A stretch of DNA of 28,298 nt. Source: JBAZTO01 sp041661865. Its GTDB lineage: Bacteria > Planctomycetota > Phycisphaerae > SM23-33. The notes beneath the pieces are model-generated. The model searched no databases. It saw only the letters and a list, made by a program, of their open reading frames with translations, and had not been told where the DNA came from. The stretch is taken from positions 1 through 28,298 of the forward strand of contig JBAZTO010000050.1 in assembly GCA_041661865.1 (NCBI GenBank), given 5' to 3'. Positions 1 through 7,710 of this stretch are shown here, piece after piece. How positions within the stretch are numbered: the first letter of the stretch is position 1; every line of letters starts with the position of its first letter. The position numbers and the translations under genes are program-made.

Positions 1-191
1 AAGGGAGACGGACCGGTCGGCTGGTTGCGGGCCTGGCGGGGCTGGCAGAGCTTTCAACTCATCATGCTGGGTGCTTCCCTAGCCTCTCCATACGGACCAT
101 CACAATGTGGGTAACAGCAAGCCTGACGGCCCCGGCTAAATCCTTCCCGGCCCTTCGGGCCCGCCGATTTCCGCTCGCTTCGCGCTCGCGG
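1..191. other. left-edge non-coding stretch with small hairpins
   Basis: I see no convincing gene here. Downstream of the release factor 3 stop (reading leftwards) there are two hairpins: GGCCC/GGGCC at 149-153/157-161 with a 3-nt loop, and an imperfect CCGC/GCGG stem at 171-174/188-191. They may end transcription of the gene on their right or be a dispersed repeat. A plus-strand frame is open from base 1 to a TAA at 112-114 (37 codons); it could be the tail of a gene lying to the left, but nothing in it is recognisable. Confidence 0.3.
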
Positions 192-1802
192 CTAGTGGGG
201 TTCGGCGAAGGGCAGGTCGCTGATCTTCGCGTTGCGATTGCGTTCCTGGAAATAGCGGAGATTCCACTCGTCGGGGAACAGCAGGACCGGCCGGCCCTGG
301 CCGTCGGTCGCCAGGCGCACCGCCGTGGGCAGCAGGAGATCGCCCGCCGCCGCAGCCGGATCGAGCCATCGGGCCACGGTCCACGGCGCGTTCTCCAGGC
401 GCGAGGCTGCGCCGTACTCGTTCTCCAGCCGGTACTGCACGATCTCGAACTGCAAGGGGCCCACCGCGCCCAGCAGCGGCACCTTTCGCACCGAGTCGGC
501 GACCTCGTAGGACTGGATCACGCCCTCCTGAAGCAGTTGGCTCAGCCCGTCGCGGAACCGCTTGTAATTCGCGGGCACCGGGTTTTCCAGGTACGCGAAG
601 CACTCGGGGGCGAAGCGGGGAATCTCGTCGTACACAATGGCCGGGTCTTCGCTCAGCGTGTCGCCGATGGCGAACTGGGCGCTGCCGACGATGCCCACCA
701 CGTCGCCGGCGTAGGCCTCGTCCACGGTTTCGCGGTCGCGGCCGAAGAGCTTGGCGGCGTTGGACAGGCGGATGATCTTGCCCGTCCGGCAGTGCGTGAC
801 GGCCATGTCGCGTTCAAACTTGCCCGAGACCACGCGGACGAAGGCGATGCGGTCGCGGTGTCGCGGGTCCATGTTCGCCTGGATCTTGAAGACGAAGCCC
901 GAAAAGGCCCCGTGGCTGGGCTGGATCATGCCGATGCGGCTGCGGCGGGGCGTCGGCGGGGTGGAGTGCTCCAGGAAGCCGTCCAGCAGGAGCTGCACGC
1001 CGAAATTATTCAGCGCGCTGCCGAAGTAAACCGGCGTGGTCTTGCCGGCCAGCACCTGCTCGCCGTCAAAGTCCGCCCCGGCCCCTTCAAGCATGTCCAC
1101 CTCTTCGCGGACGGTGAGGTAGGTCGCCTCGTCCAGCCGGTCGCGAACGGCCGGGTCGTCCAGGCCCGCGGTGGACACCGGCGCGCGGTAGGCCCCGCCG
1201 ACGGTCCGCTCGTAGAGGTGGGCCATCCGCGTGCGGCGGTCCCAGACGCCCTTGAAGTCCACGCCCGTCCCCAGCGGCCAGTTCATCGGGAAGGCTGCGA
1301 TGCCCAGCACGCTCTCGAGTTCGTCCAGCAGCGCCAGGGGGTCCAGGCTCGGGCGGTCCATCTTGTTCATGAAGGTGAAGATCGGCACGCCGCGGTGCCG
1401 GCAGACTTCGAAGAGCTTGCGCGTCTGGCTCTCGATGCCCTTGCCGGCGTCGATGACCATGACGGCGGCGTCCACGGCCATCAGCACGCGGTAGGTGTCC
1501 TCGGAGAAATCCTTGTGGCCGGGCGTGTCGAGCAGGTTGATGCGGAAGTCCCGGTAGTCGAACTGGAGGACCGTCGAGCTGATCGAGATGCCTCGCTTCT
1601 TCTCCAACTCCATCCAGTCGGAGGTGGTGGCCCGCTGGTTTTTGCGGGAAGTCACCGACCCGGCCAGTTGCACGGCCCCGCCGTAGAGCAGGAACTTCTC
1701 AGTCAGCGTGGTCTTGCCCGCGTCGGGGTGCGAGACGATGGCGAACGTCCGCCGGCGGGCGACTTCCCGGGCGGAAACACGATTGATCGTAGTTAGGTCC
1801 AT
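192..1802 (-). CDS. prfC: peptide chain release factor 3 (RF3)
   Basis: Cytoplasmic translational GTPase that removes RF1/RF2 from the ribosome after termination. Counted from the ATG at 1802 (536 residues, close to the usual ~530), it shows G1 SHPDAGKTT at 24-32, switch region RGISISST at 70-77, G3 DTPGH at 92-96 and G4 NKMD at 146-149, followed by EF-Tu-like beta-barrel domains. The glycine-valine-free G1 (SHPDAGKTT) and FMNKMDR are typical of RF3 rather than EF-G. A GTG two codons upstream (1808) is an alternative start. Neither start has a clear Shine-Dalgarno sequence. It lies downstream of the phosphodiesterase gene on the same strand with a 67-bp gap, so the two may be co-transcribed. 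Confidence 0.95.
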   Translation of the reverse strand: MDLTTINRVSAREVARRRTFAIVSHPDAGKTTLTEKFLLYGGAVQLAGSVTSRKNQRATTSDWMELEKKRGISISSTVLQFDYRDFRINLLDTPGHKDFSEDTYRVLMAVDAAVMVIDAGKGIESQTRKLFEVCRHRGVPIFTFMNKMDRPSLDPLALLDELESVLGIAAFPMNWPLGTGVDFKGVWDRRTRMAHLYERTVGGAYRAPVSTAGLDDPAVRDRLDEATYLTVREEVDMLEGAGADFDGEQVLAGKTTPVYFGSALNNFGVQLLLDGFLEHSTPPTPRRSRIGMIQPSHGAFSGFVFKIQANMDPRHRDRIAFVRVVSGKFERDMAVTHCRTGKIIRLSNAAKLFGRDRETVDEAYAGDVVGIVGSAQFAIGDTLSEDPAIVYDEIPRFAPECFAYLENPVPANYKRFRDGLSQLLQEGVIQSYEVADSVRKVPLLGAVGPLQFEIVQYRLENEYGAASRLENAPWTVARWLDPAAAAGDLLLPTAVRLATDGQGRPVLLFPDEWNLRYFQERNRNAKISDLPFAEPH

Positions 1803-1869
1803 CAACACAAATCCATGAGGGTAGCGAAACTTCGAGCGGCCTGGGGAGGCAAACTACCGGGCCCGAAGT

Positions 1870-2958
1870 CTAACCGGCGACGGCAGCAGTGGCCGGGGCG
1901 GTCTGGGGTTTCTTGGTCTTGGGCTTCTTGGCCGGCTCGGTCGCCGCCGGGGGCGCGCCCTTGGGCGCCTTCTCGTAAATCGCCCACACCGGCTTGCCGT
2001 AGATTCCCTCCGGCCGCGGGATCTCCAGCCATTCCAGGGCGGTGGCGAAGGTGTCCTCCACGTGGACGACCAGGCCCTTCTGAAGGGTCAGGTCATAGTT
2101 CCTGCGGACGCCGGGGCCCTGCGCGATGAACGGGATGTAGCGGCTGCGGGGGTCGATCCCGCCGTGGGTCTTGACGGCGCCGCCGTGGTCGGCCGTCACG
2201 ATCACCAGCGTCTGCCCGCGCAGGTTCTGGCGGTCCAACTCGGCCAGGATGGCCCCAATCCCGCGATCCACTTCCGCCACGCCCGCCACGTGGGAGGGCG
2301 AGCCCCAGCCGTCGCGATGGCCCACGGTGTCGGGGCCGGGGAAGTGAACGAACAGGACTTCGGGATGGTGCTCACGCAGGATCTCGACGGCCCGCCGGGC
2401 GACCCGGGCGTCGTCGAATTTCTTGCCGTCCTTGTCATTGGGGTCGCTCTTGTTGCCGGGGTAGGACTTCCAGTCCAGGCTGTCGGGTCTGTCGAGGATG
2501 CTGAACTTGCTCTTGGACGCCACCATCGCCGTCGTCCGCCCGGCCTTCCTGGCCAATTCCATGAACGTCGGCTTGGTCAGTACCTGTTCGGCGCCCTCCG
2601 CCGAATCGCTGTTGATGAGGATGCCGTGGTCCTTGGGCTGCAGGCCCGTCACCATGCTGGCGTGCGTCGGCAGCGTGACGGCCAGGTCGGTGCTCTCGGC
2701 GTAGAAGGTGAAGGCGCCCTGGCTCATCAGCTTGCGGATATTGGGGGCCTCGGCGCGCAGCAGCACGTCGGGACGCATGCCGTCGATGCTGATGACCAGC
2801 AGCCGCCGCCCCTTGGCGGGCACGACGTCGCGGTCGGCCAGCGGCGTGCTGGCCACCGTGCTGCAGCCGGCAGCCAGTACCAGCATCGGCGCCAACAAAG
2901 CAAAAAAACGCGCGGCAATGCGGCGAGACGACTCGCGGCGCTCGATACCATGGAACAT
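1870..2958 (-). CDS. lipoprotein type I phosphodiesterase / nucleotide pyrophosphatase-like
   Basis: Member of the alkaline-phosphatase superfamily (type I phosphodiesterase/nucleotide pyrophosphatase family). From the ATG at 2958 it has 362 residues; that start has AAAGG about ten bases upstream and gives a lipoprotein signal (hydrophobic stretch 18-30, Cys at 32 after LAAG). Metal and catalytic positions are visible: ISIDGMRPD (Asp59), the VTLPTHASM segment holding the likely nucleophilic threonine, the PGPDTVGHRDG segment, VTADHGG and KTHGG. The last ~40 residues are Pro/Ala/Lys-rich and disordered-looking. The enzyme probably hydrolyses phosphodiesters outside the cytoplasmic membrane; the substrate cannot be told from sequence. 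An upstream in-frame start at 3078 is less likely because it would hide the lipobox behind 40 extra residues. Confidence 0.85.
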   Translation of the reverse strand: MFHGIERRESSRRIAARFFALLAPMLVLAAGCSTVASTPLADRDVVPAKGRRLLVISIDGMRPDVLLRAEAPNIRKLMSQGAFTFYAESTDLAVTLPTHASMVTGLQPKDHGILINSDSAEGAEQVLTKPTFMELARKAGRTTAMVASKSKFSILDRPDSLDWKSYPGNKSDPNDKDGKKFDDARVARRAVEILREHHPEVLFVHFPGPDTVGHRDGWGSPSHVAGVAEVDRGIGAILAELDRQNLRGQTLVIVTADHGGAVKTHGGIDPRSRYIPFIAQGPGVRRNYDLTLQKGLVVHVEDTFATALEWLEIPRPEGIYGKPVWAIYEKAPKGAPPAATEPAKKPKTKKPQTAPATAAVAG

Positions 2959-3103
2959 GAGCGGACCCTTTCTTGCAACCGAGATTCTCAGGAGAACGCC
3001 TCTCTGACGACCGTCGCCAGGAGACTTCGCAATTGTCGCGAAAAGCCCGTGAAAATACAAGGCTTTCACGCGACGCACGTTGCATGGGCCGCAAGGTTTA
3101 TTC

Positions 3104-3133
3104 TTGCACTGCGTTACAATAATGTGTTATAGT
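3104..3133 (+). promoter_or_regulatory. promoter and likely operator of the redox/permease operon
   Basis: A sigma-70-like promoter: TTGCAC at 3104-3109, 18-bp spacer, TATAGT at 3128-3133. Two similar decamers, GCGTTACAAT (3111-3120) and GTGTTATAGT (3124-3133), lie within it 13 bp apart, centre to centre, and differ only by transitions. This is where an ArsR-type repressor encoded just downstream would be expected to bind and block RNA polymerase. The operator role is inferred. Confidence 0.6.
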
Positions 3134-3152
3134 GACCTTAACGAGGTGTGGC

Positions 3153-3479
3153 ATGGACCGGGAAAGCAAGAGGCTCTACAAGTTGAAGGCCGATATAATC
3201 GCCGCAGCCGGCCATCCTATCCGGCTGGCCATCATCGATTTCCTCGGGGACGGCGAGCAGTGCGTCTGCGACATCTCCAGGTACGTCGGGGCCAAGCGAT
3301 CCAACGTGTCGCGCCACCTGGGCGTGCTCCTCAACAGCGGTATCGTCCGCCAGCGCAAGGACGGGCTGAAGATGATGTACGCGCTGCGTTGTCCCTGCGT
3401 GCTGAACTTCATGAAGTGCGTGGATGGCGTGCTGCGGACCAATGCCAAAGAGGCCAGCAAGGTGCTTCAATCGTTGTGA
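3153..3479 (+). CDS. ArsR/SmtB-type metalloregulator or redox-sensing repressor
   Basis: A 108-residue winged-helix repressor, the first gene of the operon and probably its autoregulator. The HTH core (GHPIRLAIIDFL then KRSNVSRHLGVLLNSGIV, about 20-65) is typical of the family. Cysteines sit at two places: Cys37-Val-Cys39-Asp in the alpha3 region, matching the CVCD site of arsenite- and cadmium-sensing ArsR proteins, and a C-terminal Cys80-Pro-Cys82 plus Cys89. Start chosen at ATG 3153 because ACGAGGTG lies just upstream. By family knowledge, binding of a thiophilic metalloid or oxidation of the thiols would release DNA. Which inducer is sensed is not shown by the sequence. Confidence 0.85.
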   Translation: MDRESKRLYKLKADIIAAAGHPIRLAIIDFLGDGEQCVCDISRYVGAKRSNVSRHLGVLLNSGIVRQRKDGLKMMYALRCPCVLNFMKCVDGVLRTNAKEASKVLQSL

Positions 3480-3534
3480 CGGGCGTGGGTCGTCCGCCAC
3501 AAATCTTCAACGGACTGCCAGGAGCGTGAGTGCC

Positions 3535-3768
3535 ATGAAGAAGCTGCAAATCCTTGGGAGTGGCTGTGCCAGGTGCAAGAAACTGGCTGAGAATGTCGAG
3601 GCGGCCGCCAAGGCGCTGGGCATCGAGTACGCCATTGAGAAGGTCACGGAGATCAACGAGATCATGAAGTTCGGCGTGATGCTGACGCCGGCGCTGGTGG
3701 TGGATGGCACGGTGAAGGTCGTCGGAAGAGTGCCTGATCCCGAGGCCATCAAGGCGATGCTGGCATGA
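3535..3768 (+). CDS. small thioredoxin-like protein (MTH895/TM0996 type)
   Basis: A 77-residue cytoplasmic mini-thioredoxin with the redox motif Cys11-Ala-Arg-Cys14 near the N-terminus and a Thr-Pro cis-proline loop (MLTPALVVDGTVKVVG). This shape, with no signal peptide and about 75-80 residues, is that of the thioredoxin_3 family, often found beside DUF318 permeases and ArsR regulators. Start at 3535 is supported by AGGAG at 3520-3524. Its stop overlaps the next ATG by four bases (ATGA at 3765-3768), so translation is coupled. It probably exchanges thiols with the permease or the membrane redox proteins encoded downstream. Confidence 0.85.
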   Translation: MKKLQILGSGCARCKKLAENVEAAAKALGIEYAIEKVTEINEIMKFGVMLTPALVVDGTVKVVGRVPDPEAIKAMLA

Positions 3769-4382
3769 CGGGCGTACTATTGACGCTGGGCCAATGTTGC
3801 AGCGGCGACGGAAGTGGCGGCACGAGGATATCACAGTGGTGGATCCTGGCTGGCCTTCTGGTGCTGTGGCTGCTCATCCGCGCCATCCTGAATAAGAAAG
3901 GTGCATCCGTTATGAGCAAGATCGGGAAGATTCTCACCGTCGTCGTGCTGGCCGTCGTGGTCCTGGGCGTGGTCGTGATGAAGCGAAACGCCGCGCCGGT
4001 TTCCCCAACCCCGCCGACAAGCCAGCCTGCCGTTGCCGGCCTGCCGCGACTGGTCGATCTGGGCTCCACCACCTGCATCCCCTGCAAGATGATGACCCCG
4101 ATCCTGGATGAACTGGAGAAGGAATACGCCGGGCGGATGCAGGTGGAGTTCATCAACATCGCTGTCGATCCCGCCGCGGGCAAGGCCTACGGCATCAAGC
4201 TCATCCCCACGCAGGTGTTCTTCGACGCCGCGGGCAAGGAACTGTGGCGGCATGAAGGCTTCATTTCCAGGCAGGACATCCTGGCCAAGTGGAAGGAACT
4301 GGGCGTGAGCTTCGCGGATGCGCCATCGGCCAGTTCGCAACCTACCAGCGATGTGGCAGCCGTTCTCACGAGAAACAAATGA
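3765..4382 (+). CDS. membrane-anchored thioredoxin-domain protein
   Basis: A 205-residue protein whose C-terminal half is a thioredoxin fold: LVDLGSTTC, active site Cys104-Ile-Pro-Cys107, cis-Pro148 in LIPTQVFFD. The N-terminal part holds Cys11-Cys12 and two hydrophobic helices, about 25-42 and 54-71. A second possible start, ATG 3912 (Met50), has AAAGG upstream and would leave one signal anchor and a periplasmic thioredoxin domain. With the first start, which overlaps the preceding stop, the protein makes a two-helix hairpin. Because both starts are in one open frame, I keep the longer form but am unsure. Likely partner: the CcdA-type conduit two genes downstream, which would reduce its CIPC site. 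Confidence 0.8.
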   Translation: MTGVLLTLGQCCSGDGSGGTRISQWWILAGLLVLWLLIRAILNKKGASVMSKIGKILTVVVLAVVVLGVVVMKRNAAPVSPTPPTSQPAVAGLPRLVDLGSTTCIPCKMMTPILDELEKEYAGRMQVEFINIAVDPAAGKAYGIKLIPTQVFFDAAGKELWRHEGFISRQDILAKWKELGVSFADAPSASSQPTSDVAAVLTRNK

Positions 4383-4828
4383 GATTCTTAGCCCCCATCG
4401 TGGCGGCTGTCCTGGCCAGCATGGTGCTGGTGGGTTGCGGAGAGGCATCGACCGCATCAGTCACCGCGGCCACTGCCAATACTCCCAATCCAGCCAATCG
4501 CGTTGCCGTCTACTACATGCACCGGACGTTCCGCTGCTTCAGTTGCCTCTGGATCGAGAACACTACGCGCCAGACGTTGAAGGAGTCATTCCCCTCCGAA
4601 CTGGCCTCCGGGCGCCTGGAATTGCGGGTGGAGGATTACTGGAAGCGGAAGGATCTGGCCAGGCAGTATGACGTGAACACAGTATCCATCGTTGTGGTCA
4701 ACGTGGCCGACGGTCAAGAAGTCTCACACCGGACTTTGGACAAGGTGTGGGATCTGAAGCTGAAGAACGAGGAATTTCGTGCATACATCACTGAGGCGGT
4801 GCGTGCCGCTTTGAACAAGGCAAAGTAA
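4379..4828 (+). CDS. ArsF-like lipoprotein with CxxC motif
   Basis: A 149-residue lipoprotein. A signal peptide ends in a textbook lipobox (Leu17-Val-Gly-Cys20). After a Thr/Pro/Asn-rich linker comes the family mark VYYMHRTFRCFSCLWIE with Cys53 and Cys56, then a thioredoxin-like alpha/beta body. This 'YYxHxxxRCxxC' pattern is the one I associate with the family named ArsF, a subunit of a nitrophenyl-compound nitroreductase linked to trivalent aromatic arsenicals; that name is from memory. Start at 4379 chosen because it overlaps the preceding stop (ATGA) and gives the lipobox. It would act on the outer face of the membrane, in the redox chain of this operon. Confidence 0.75.
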   Translation: MRFLAPIVAAVLASMVLVGCGEASTASVTAATANTPNPANRVAVYYMHRTFRCFSCLWIENTTRQTLKESFPSELASGRLELRVEDYWKRKDLARQYDVNTVSIVVVNVADGQEVSHRTLDKVWDLKLKNEEFRAYITEAVRAALNKAK

Positions 4829-4873
4829 CCATTGGGAACACAGCGGCGAGGGTGTCGCTGTCAGGAGAGTAAC

Positions 4874-5830
4874 ATGCGATTCTATCCGGCGTGTGGCGCA
4901 TGGGTTGTACTGGCCCTGTCGACAGTATCTCTGGCACCCGGAGTGTCTTTGGCGGCTTCGCCATCGACCACCTCCTCGGCCCCTGCTCTTGGCACCGGCT
5001 GCGTGAACGAGAGCTACCCTGCGCTGGTTTCAGGCGCGTTGGCCTATGCGAAGCTGGTGCCGTTACCGGCGGGGACGATTCTCAGAGCCGGCGACCTGGT
5101 CATCACGGAACAAGAGGTCGCCGACGAGGTCGCCAAGGCGCCGGCCGATGTGCAGGAGCAACTGCGCAAGAACCAATTCTTCCTGTTGGAACAGTTAGCC
5201 ACAAAGGCCCTGCTGCTGAAAGAAGCCAAGGCTGACGCGGGCAAAGCAGCGGCAGATGCCAACGACCTTGCCGTCATTCAGGGCTACATGGGCAAGGTCG
5301 TCGAGAAGGTGGAGGTCAGCGACGCCGAAATCGCGGACTTCTACAAGAACAACAAGGACGCGGTGGGCGGCGCGGAGTTGGACAAGGTCAAGCCCCAGAT
5401 CGCCGCTTACCTGCGACAGCAGAAGCAGCAGGAACTGGCTGCCCGGCACATCAAGGCAATCGGGCAGCGGATGAATGTCGAGGTCTCGGCCGACTGGGCC
5501 AAGCAGCAGGCGACCCTGGCCAAGGACAACCCGGTGGACAAGCTCCGCGCCAGCGGCAAGCCGTCGCTGGTGGACTTCGGCTCCAAGGGTTGCCGGCCGT
5601 GCGACATGCTTGCCCCGATCCTGGAAACCCTTAAGGCCAAGTACGAGGGTAAGGCGAACGTCCTGTTCGTGTCGGTCGTGCAGGAACAGATCCTTGCCGC
5701 CCGGTACGGCATCGAGTCCATCCCGGTGCAGGTCTTCTTTGACAAGGACGGCAAGGAAGTCTTCCGCCACGTCGGGTTCTTCTCGCAGGAGGAAATCGAA
5801 AAGCAGATGGCGAAGATGGGAGTGGAGTAG
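4874..5830 (+). CDS. exported SurA-like / thioredoxin fusion protein
   Basis: A 318-residue exported protein. The signal peptide occupies about 1-27 (cleavage near SLAA). Residues 70-205 look like the helical N-terminal chaperone region of SurA-type peptidyl-prolyl isomerases (GDLVITEQEVADEV, then long amphipathic helices rich in Lys, Gln and Ala), but no parvulin catalytic domain follows. Instead, residues 225-318 form a thioredoxin domain with Cys240-Arg-Pro-Cys243 and cis-Pro284 in SIPVQVFFD. Start at 4874 has AGGAGAG at 4863-4869. Its stop directly abuts the ATG of the CcdA-type gene. The chaperone part may hold a substrate or partner while the CRPC site handles its disulfides; that is inference. 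Confidence 0.8.
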   Translation: MRFYPACGAWVVLALSTVSLAPGVSLAASPSTTSSAPALGTGCVNESYPALVSGALAYAKLVPLPAGTILRAGDLVITEQEVADEVAKAPADVQEQLRKNQFFLLEQLATKALLLKEAKADAGKAAADANDLAVIQGYMGKVVEKVEVSDAEIADFYKNNKDAVGGAELDKVKPQIAAYLRQQKQQELAARHIKAIGQRMNVEVSADWAKQQATLAKDNPVDKLRASGKPSLVDFGSKGCRPCDMLAPILETLKAKYEGKANVLFVSVVQEQILAARYGIESIPVQVFFDKDGKEVFRHVGFFSQEEIEKQMAKMGVE

Positions 5831-6529
5831 ATGGAGGAACTGTTCGCAACCCTGACGCGCGCCGTGGAGGGCACGCCGGCAATCGCCCTGGGCGCGGCCT
5901 TCCTCTGGGGCATCCTGAGCATCGTGCTCAGTCCCTGTCACCTGTCGAGCATCCCGCTGATCGTCGGCTTCATTGACCAGCAGGGCCAGATGAGCACACG
6001 CAGGGTGCTGGGGATCTCGACGCTCTTTGCCGTGGGCATCCTGATCACCATTGCCGGCATCGGGGTAATCACGGCCGCCGCGGGCAGGATGATGGGCGAC
6101 GTGGGCCGCTACGGCAACTACGTCATTGCGGTCATATTCTTCCTGGTGGGCCTGGTGCTGCTGGAGGTGATCCCCATGCCGCTGGGCGGGCCGGGCCAGG
6201 TCGCCCTCAAACGCCGGGGCCTGCTCGCCGCCTTCATCCTGGGCCTGGTCTTCGGCGTGGCGTTGGGCCCCTGCACCTTTGCGTACATGGCCCCCATGCT
6301 GGGCGTCACGTTCAAACTCGCCTCAACAAGCATGGCCTATGGCGCGCTGCTCTTGGCCGCGTACGGCGTCGGGCACTGTTCGGTGATCATCCTCGCCGGG
6401 ACGAGCACGGAAATGGTGCAGAAGTACCTCAACTGGAACGAGAAGTCCAAGGGCGCGATCCTCCTCAAGAAGGTCTGCGGTCTGCTCGTACTGGCCGGCG
6501 GCGTCTACCTGATCTACATTGCGAAATGA
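5831..6529 (+). CDS. CcdA/DsbD-type transmembrane electron conduit
   Basis: A 232-residue integral membrane protein with about six helices. It carries the two redox cysteines expected of the CcdA family: Cys36 in LSPCHLSSIPL and Cys148 in LGPCTFAYMAP. CcdA-type proteins pass reducing equivalents from cytoplasmic thioredoxin to thioredoxin-like proteins on the outer face. Here it sits directly after three such proteins and begins at the base following the stop of the fusion protein, so it is very probably their reductant source. Extra cysteines occur at 183 and 216. Confidence 0.9.
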   Translation: MEELFATLTRAVEGTPAIALGAAFLWGILSIVLSPCHLSSIPLIVGFIDQQGQMSTRRVLGISTLFAVGILITIAGIGVITAAAGRMMGDVGRYGNYVIAVIFFLVGLVLLEVIPMPLGGPGQVALKRRGLLAAFILGLVFGVALGPCTFAYMAPMLGVTFKLASTSMAYGALLLAAYGVGHCSVIILAGTSTEMVQKYLNWNEKSKGAILLKKVCGLLVLAGGVYLIYIAK

Positions 6530-6530
6530 C

Positions 6531-7622
6531 ATGAACCAACTCGAAAAAACCAATTGCTGCTGCAACACGACGGCCGATCAATCCCGCCAGTCCTGCAAGC
6601 CCAGGCCAACCCTGGGCAGGTATATTCTGCTGGGCGCGCTGGCGATTGGAGCGTGGTACGGCCTTTACGTCAGCCTCGATCCCATAGCCCGGTGGCTGAC
6701 GTACTCGCTGCTGGGCCTGGAGAAGGGCAGGCACCTGGGCCTGGCCGTCGAGTTCTTCATCTTCGAGACGCCCAAGGTGCTGATGCTGCTGACGCTGGTG
6801 GTCTTCGGCGTGGGCGTCATCCGATCCTTCTTCACGCCGCAGCGCACGCGACGGATCCTGTCGGGCAAGCGGCAGGGGGCCGGGCACGTCCTGGCGGCTG
6901 GGCTGGGCATTGTCACGCCGTTCTGTTCCTGCTCCGCCGTGCCGCTGTTCATCGGTTTTGTGACCGCCGGCGTGCCGCTGGGCGTGACGTTCTCGTTCCT
7001 GATCGCCGCCCCGATGATCAACGAGGTCGCCTTGGTGCTGTTGTTCGGCTTGTTCGGCTGGAAGGTGGCGGCCCTCTACATGGGCACCGGCCTGGCCATT
7101 GCCATCCTCGCGGGCTGGGTCATCGGCCGCTTGAAGCTGGAGAAGTGGGTCGAGCCGTGGGTCTATCAAACCCCGACGGTGACGGCTGGCGAGGACGAGA
7201 AACTGGACGCGTCCGCGAGGATTCGCCTGGGTCTGGAGGCCGTGCGGGACATTGTCGGCCGGGTCTGGCTGTTCGTGGTCCTGGGCATCGGTGTCGGCGC
7301 GGGCATCCACGGCTACGTGCCGGAGAACTTCCTGGCCTCGATCATGGGCAAGGGCGCCTGGTGGGCCGTGCCGGTGGCCGTGCTGCTGGGCGTGCCGATG
7401 TACTCCAACGCCGCCGGGATCATTCCCATCGTGCAGGCCTTGCTGGGCAAGGGCGCGGCTCTGGGGACCGTGCTGGCCTTCATGATGGCGGTCATCGGCC
7501 TGTCGCTGCCCGAGGCGATCATCCTTCGCAAGGTGCTGACGCTCAAGCTGATCTTCACGTTCTTCGGTGTGGTGGCCTTGGGCATCCTGATCGTGGGCTA
7601 CCTGTTCAACATGGTCATGTGA
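6531..7622 (+). CDS. DUF318/ArsP-type permease
   Basis: A 363-residue polytopic membrane protein of the COG0701 permease group, which includes ArsP exporters of trivalent organoarsenicals. The family signature TPFCSCSAVPLF places Cys132 and Cys134 in a membrane segment; a second conserved block is GVPMYSNAAGIIPIV. About eight to ten helices are visible. The N-terminus, before the first helix, is unusual in having Cys9-Cys10-Cys11 and Cys22, which could bind a soft metal or interact with the thioredoxins. Start at 6531 is one base after the preceding stop; no strong ribosome binding site, so coupling is likely. It is the last gene of the operon. Confidence 0.87.
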   Translation: MNQLEKTNCCCNTTADQSRQSCKPRPTLGRYILLGALAIGAWYGLYVSLDPIARWLTYSLLGLEKGRHLGLAVEFFIFETPKVLMLLTLVVFGVGVIRSFFTPQRTRRILSGKRQGAGHVLAAGLGIVTPFCSCSAVPLFIGFVTAGVPLGVTFSFLIAAPMINEVALVLLFGLFGWKVAALYMGTGLAIAILAGWVIGRLKLEKWVEPWVYQTPTVTAGEDEKLDASARIRLGLEAVRDIVGRVWLFVVLGIGVGAGIHGYVPENFLASIMGKGAWWAVPVAVLLGVPMYSNAAGIIPIVQALLGKGAALGTVLAFMMAVIGLSLPEAIILRKVLTLKLIFTFFGVVALGILIVGYLFNMVM

Positions 7623-7633
7623 CGGCTGGGAAT

Positions 7634-7649
7634 CCGGCCACGCGGCCGG
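7634..7649 (+). terminator. hairpin after the permease operon
   Basis: CCGGCC (7634-7639) and GGCCGG (7644-7649) form a 6-bp GC stem with an ACGC loop, 12 bases after the permease stop. There is no run of T after it, so it is only a possible terminator. Confidence 0.4.
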
Positions 7650-7710
7650 CCTCCGCGAAATCGGCGGGTCTGCTGCAAGAGGCTGGTGCTCTGTCGCAGA
7701 TGAAGCGATA

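Noticed and set aside
1..114. Tail of a gene on the plus strand (37 codons to TAA)
   Set aside because: Too short to judge, no recognised motif, no strong coding signal.
105..1796. Long plus-strand open frame (563 codons) opposite prfC
   Set aside because: Mirror of the RF3 gene in GC-rich sequence; Arg/Gly/Ala/His-rich product, no family motif, while the minus strand has all RF3 motifs.
2958..3078. Upstream start for the phosphodiesterase gene
   Set aside because: The extra 40 residues would bury the lipoprotein signal; ATG 2958 has an AAAGG site.
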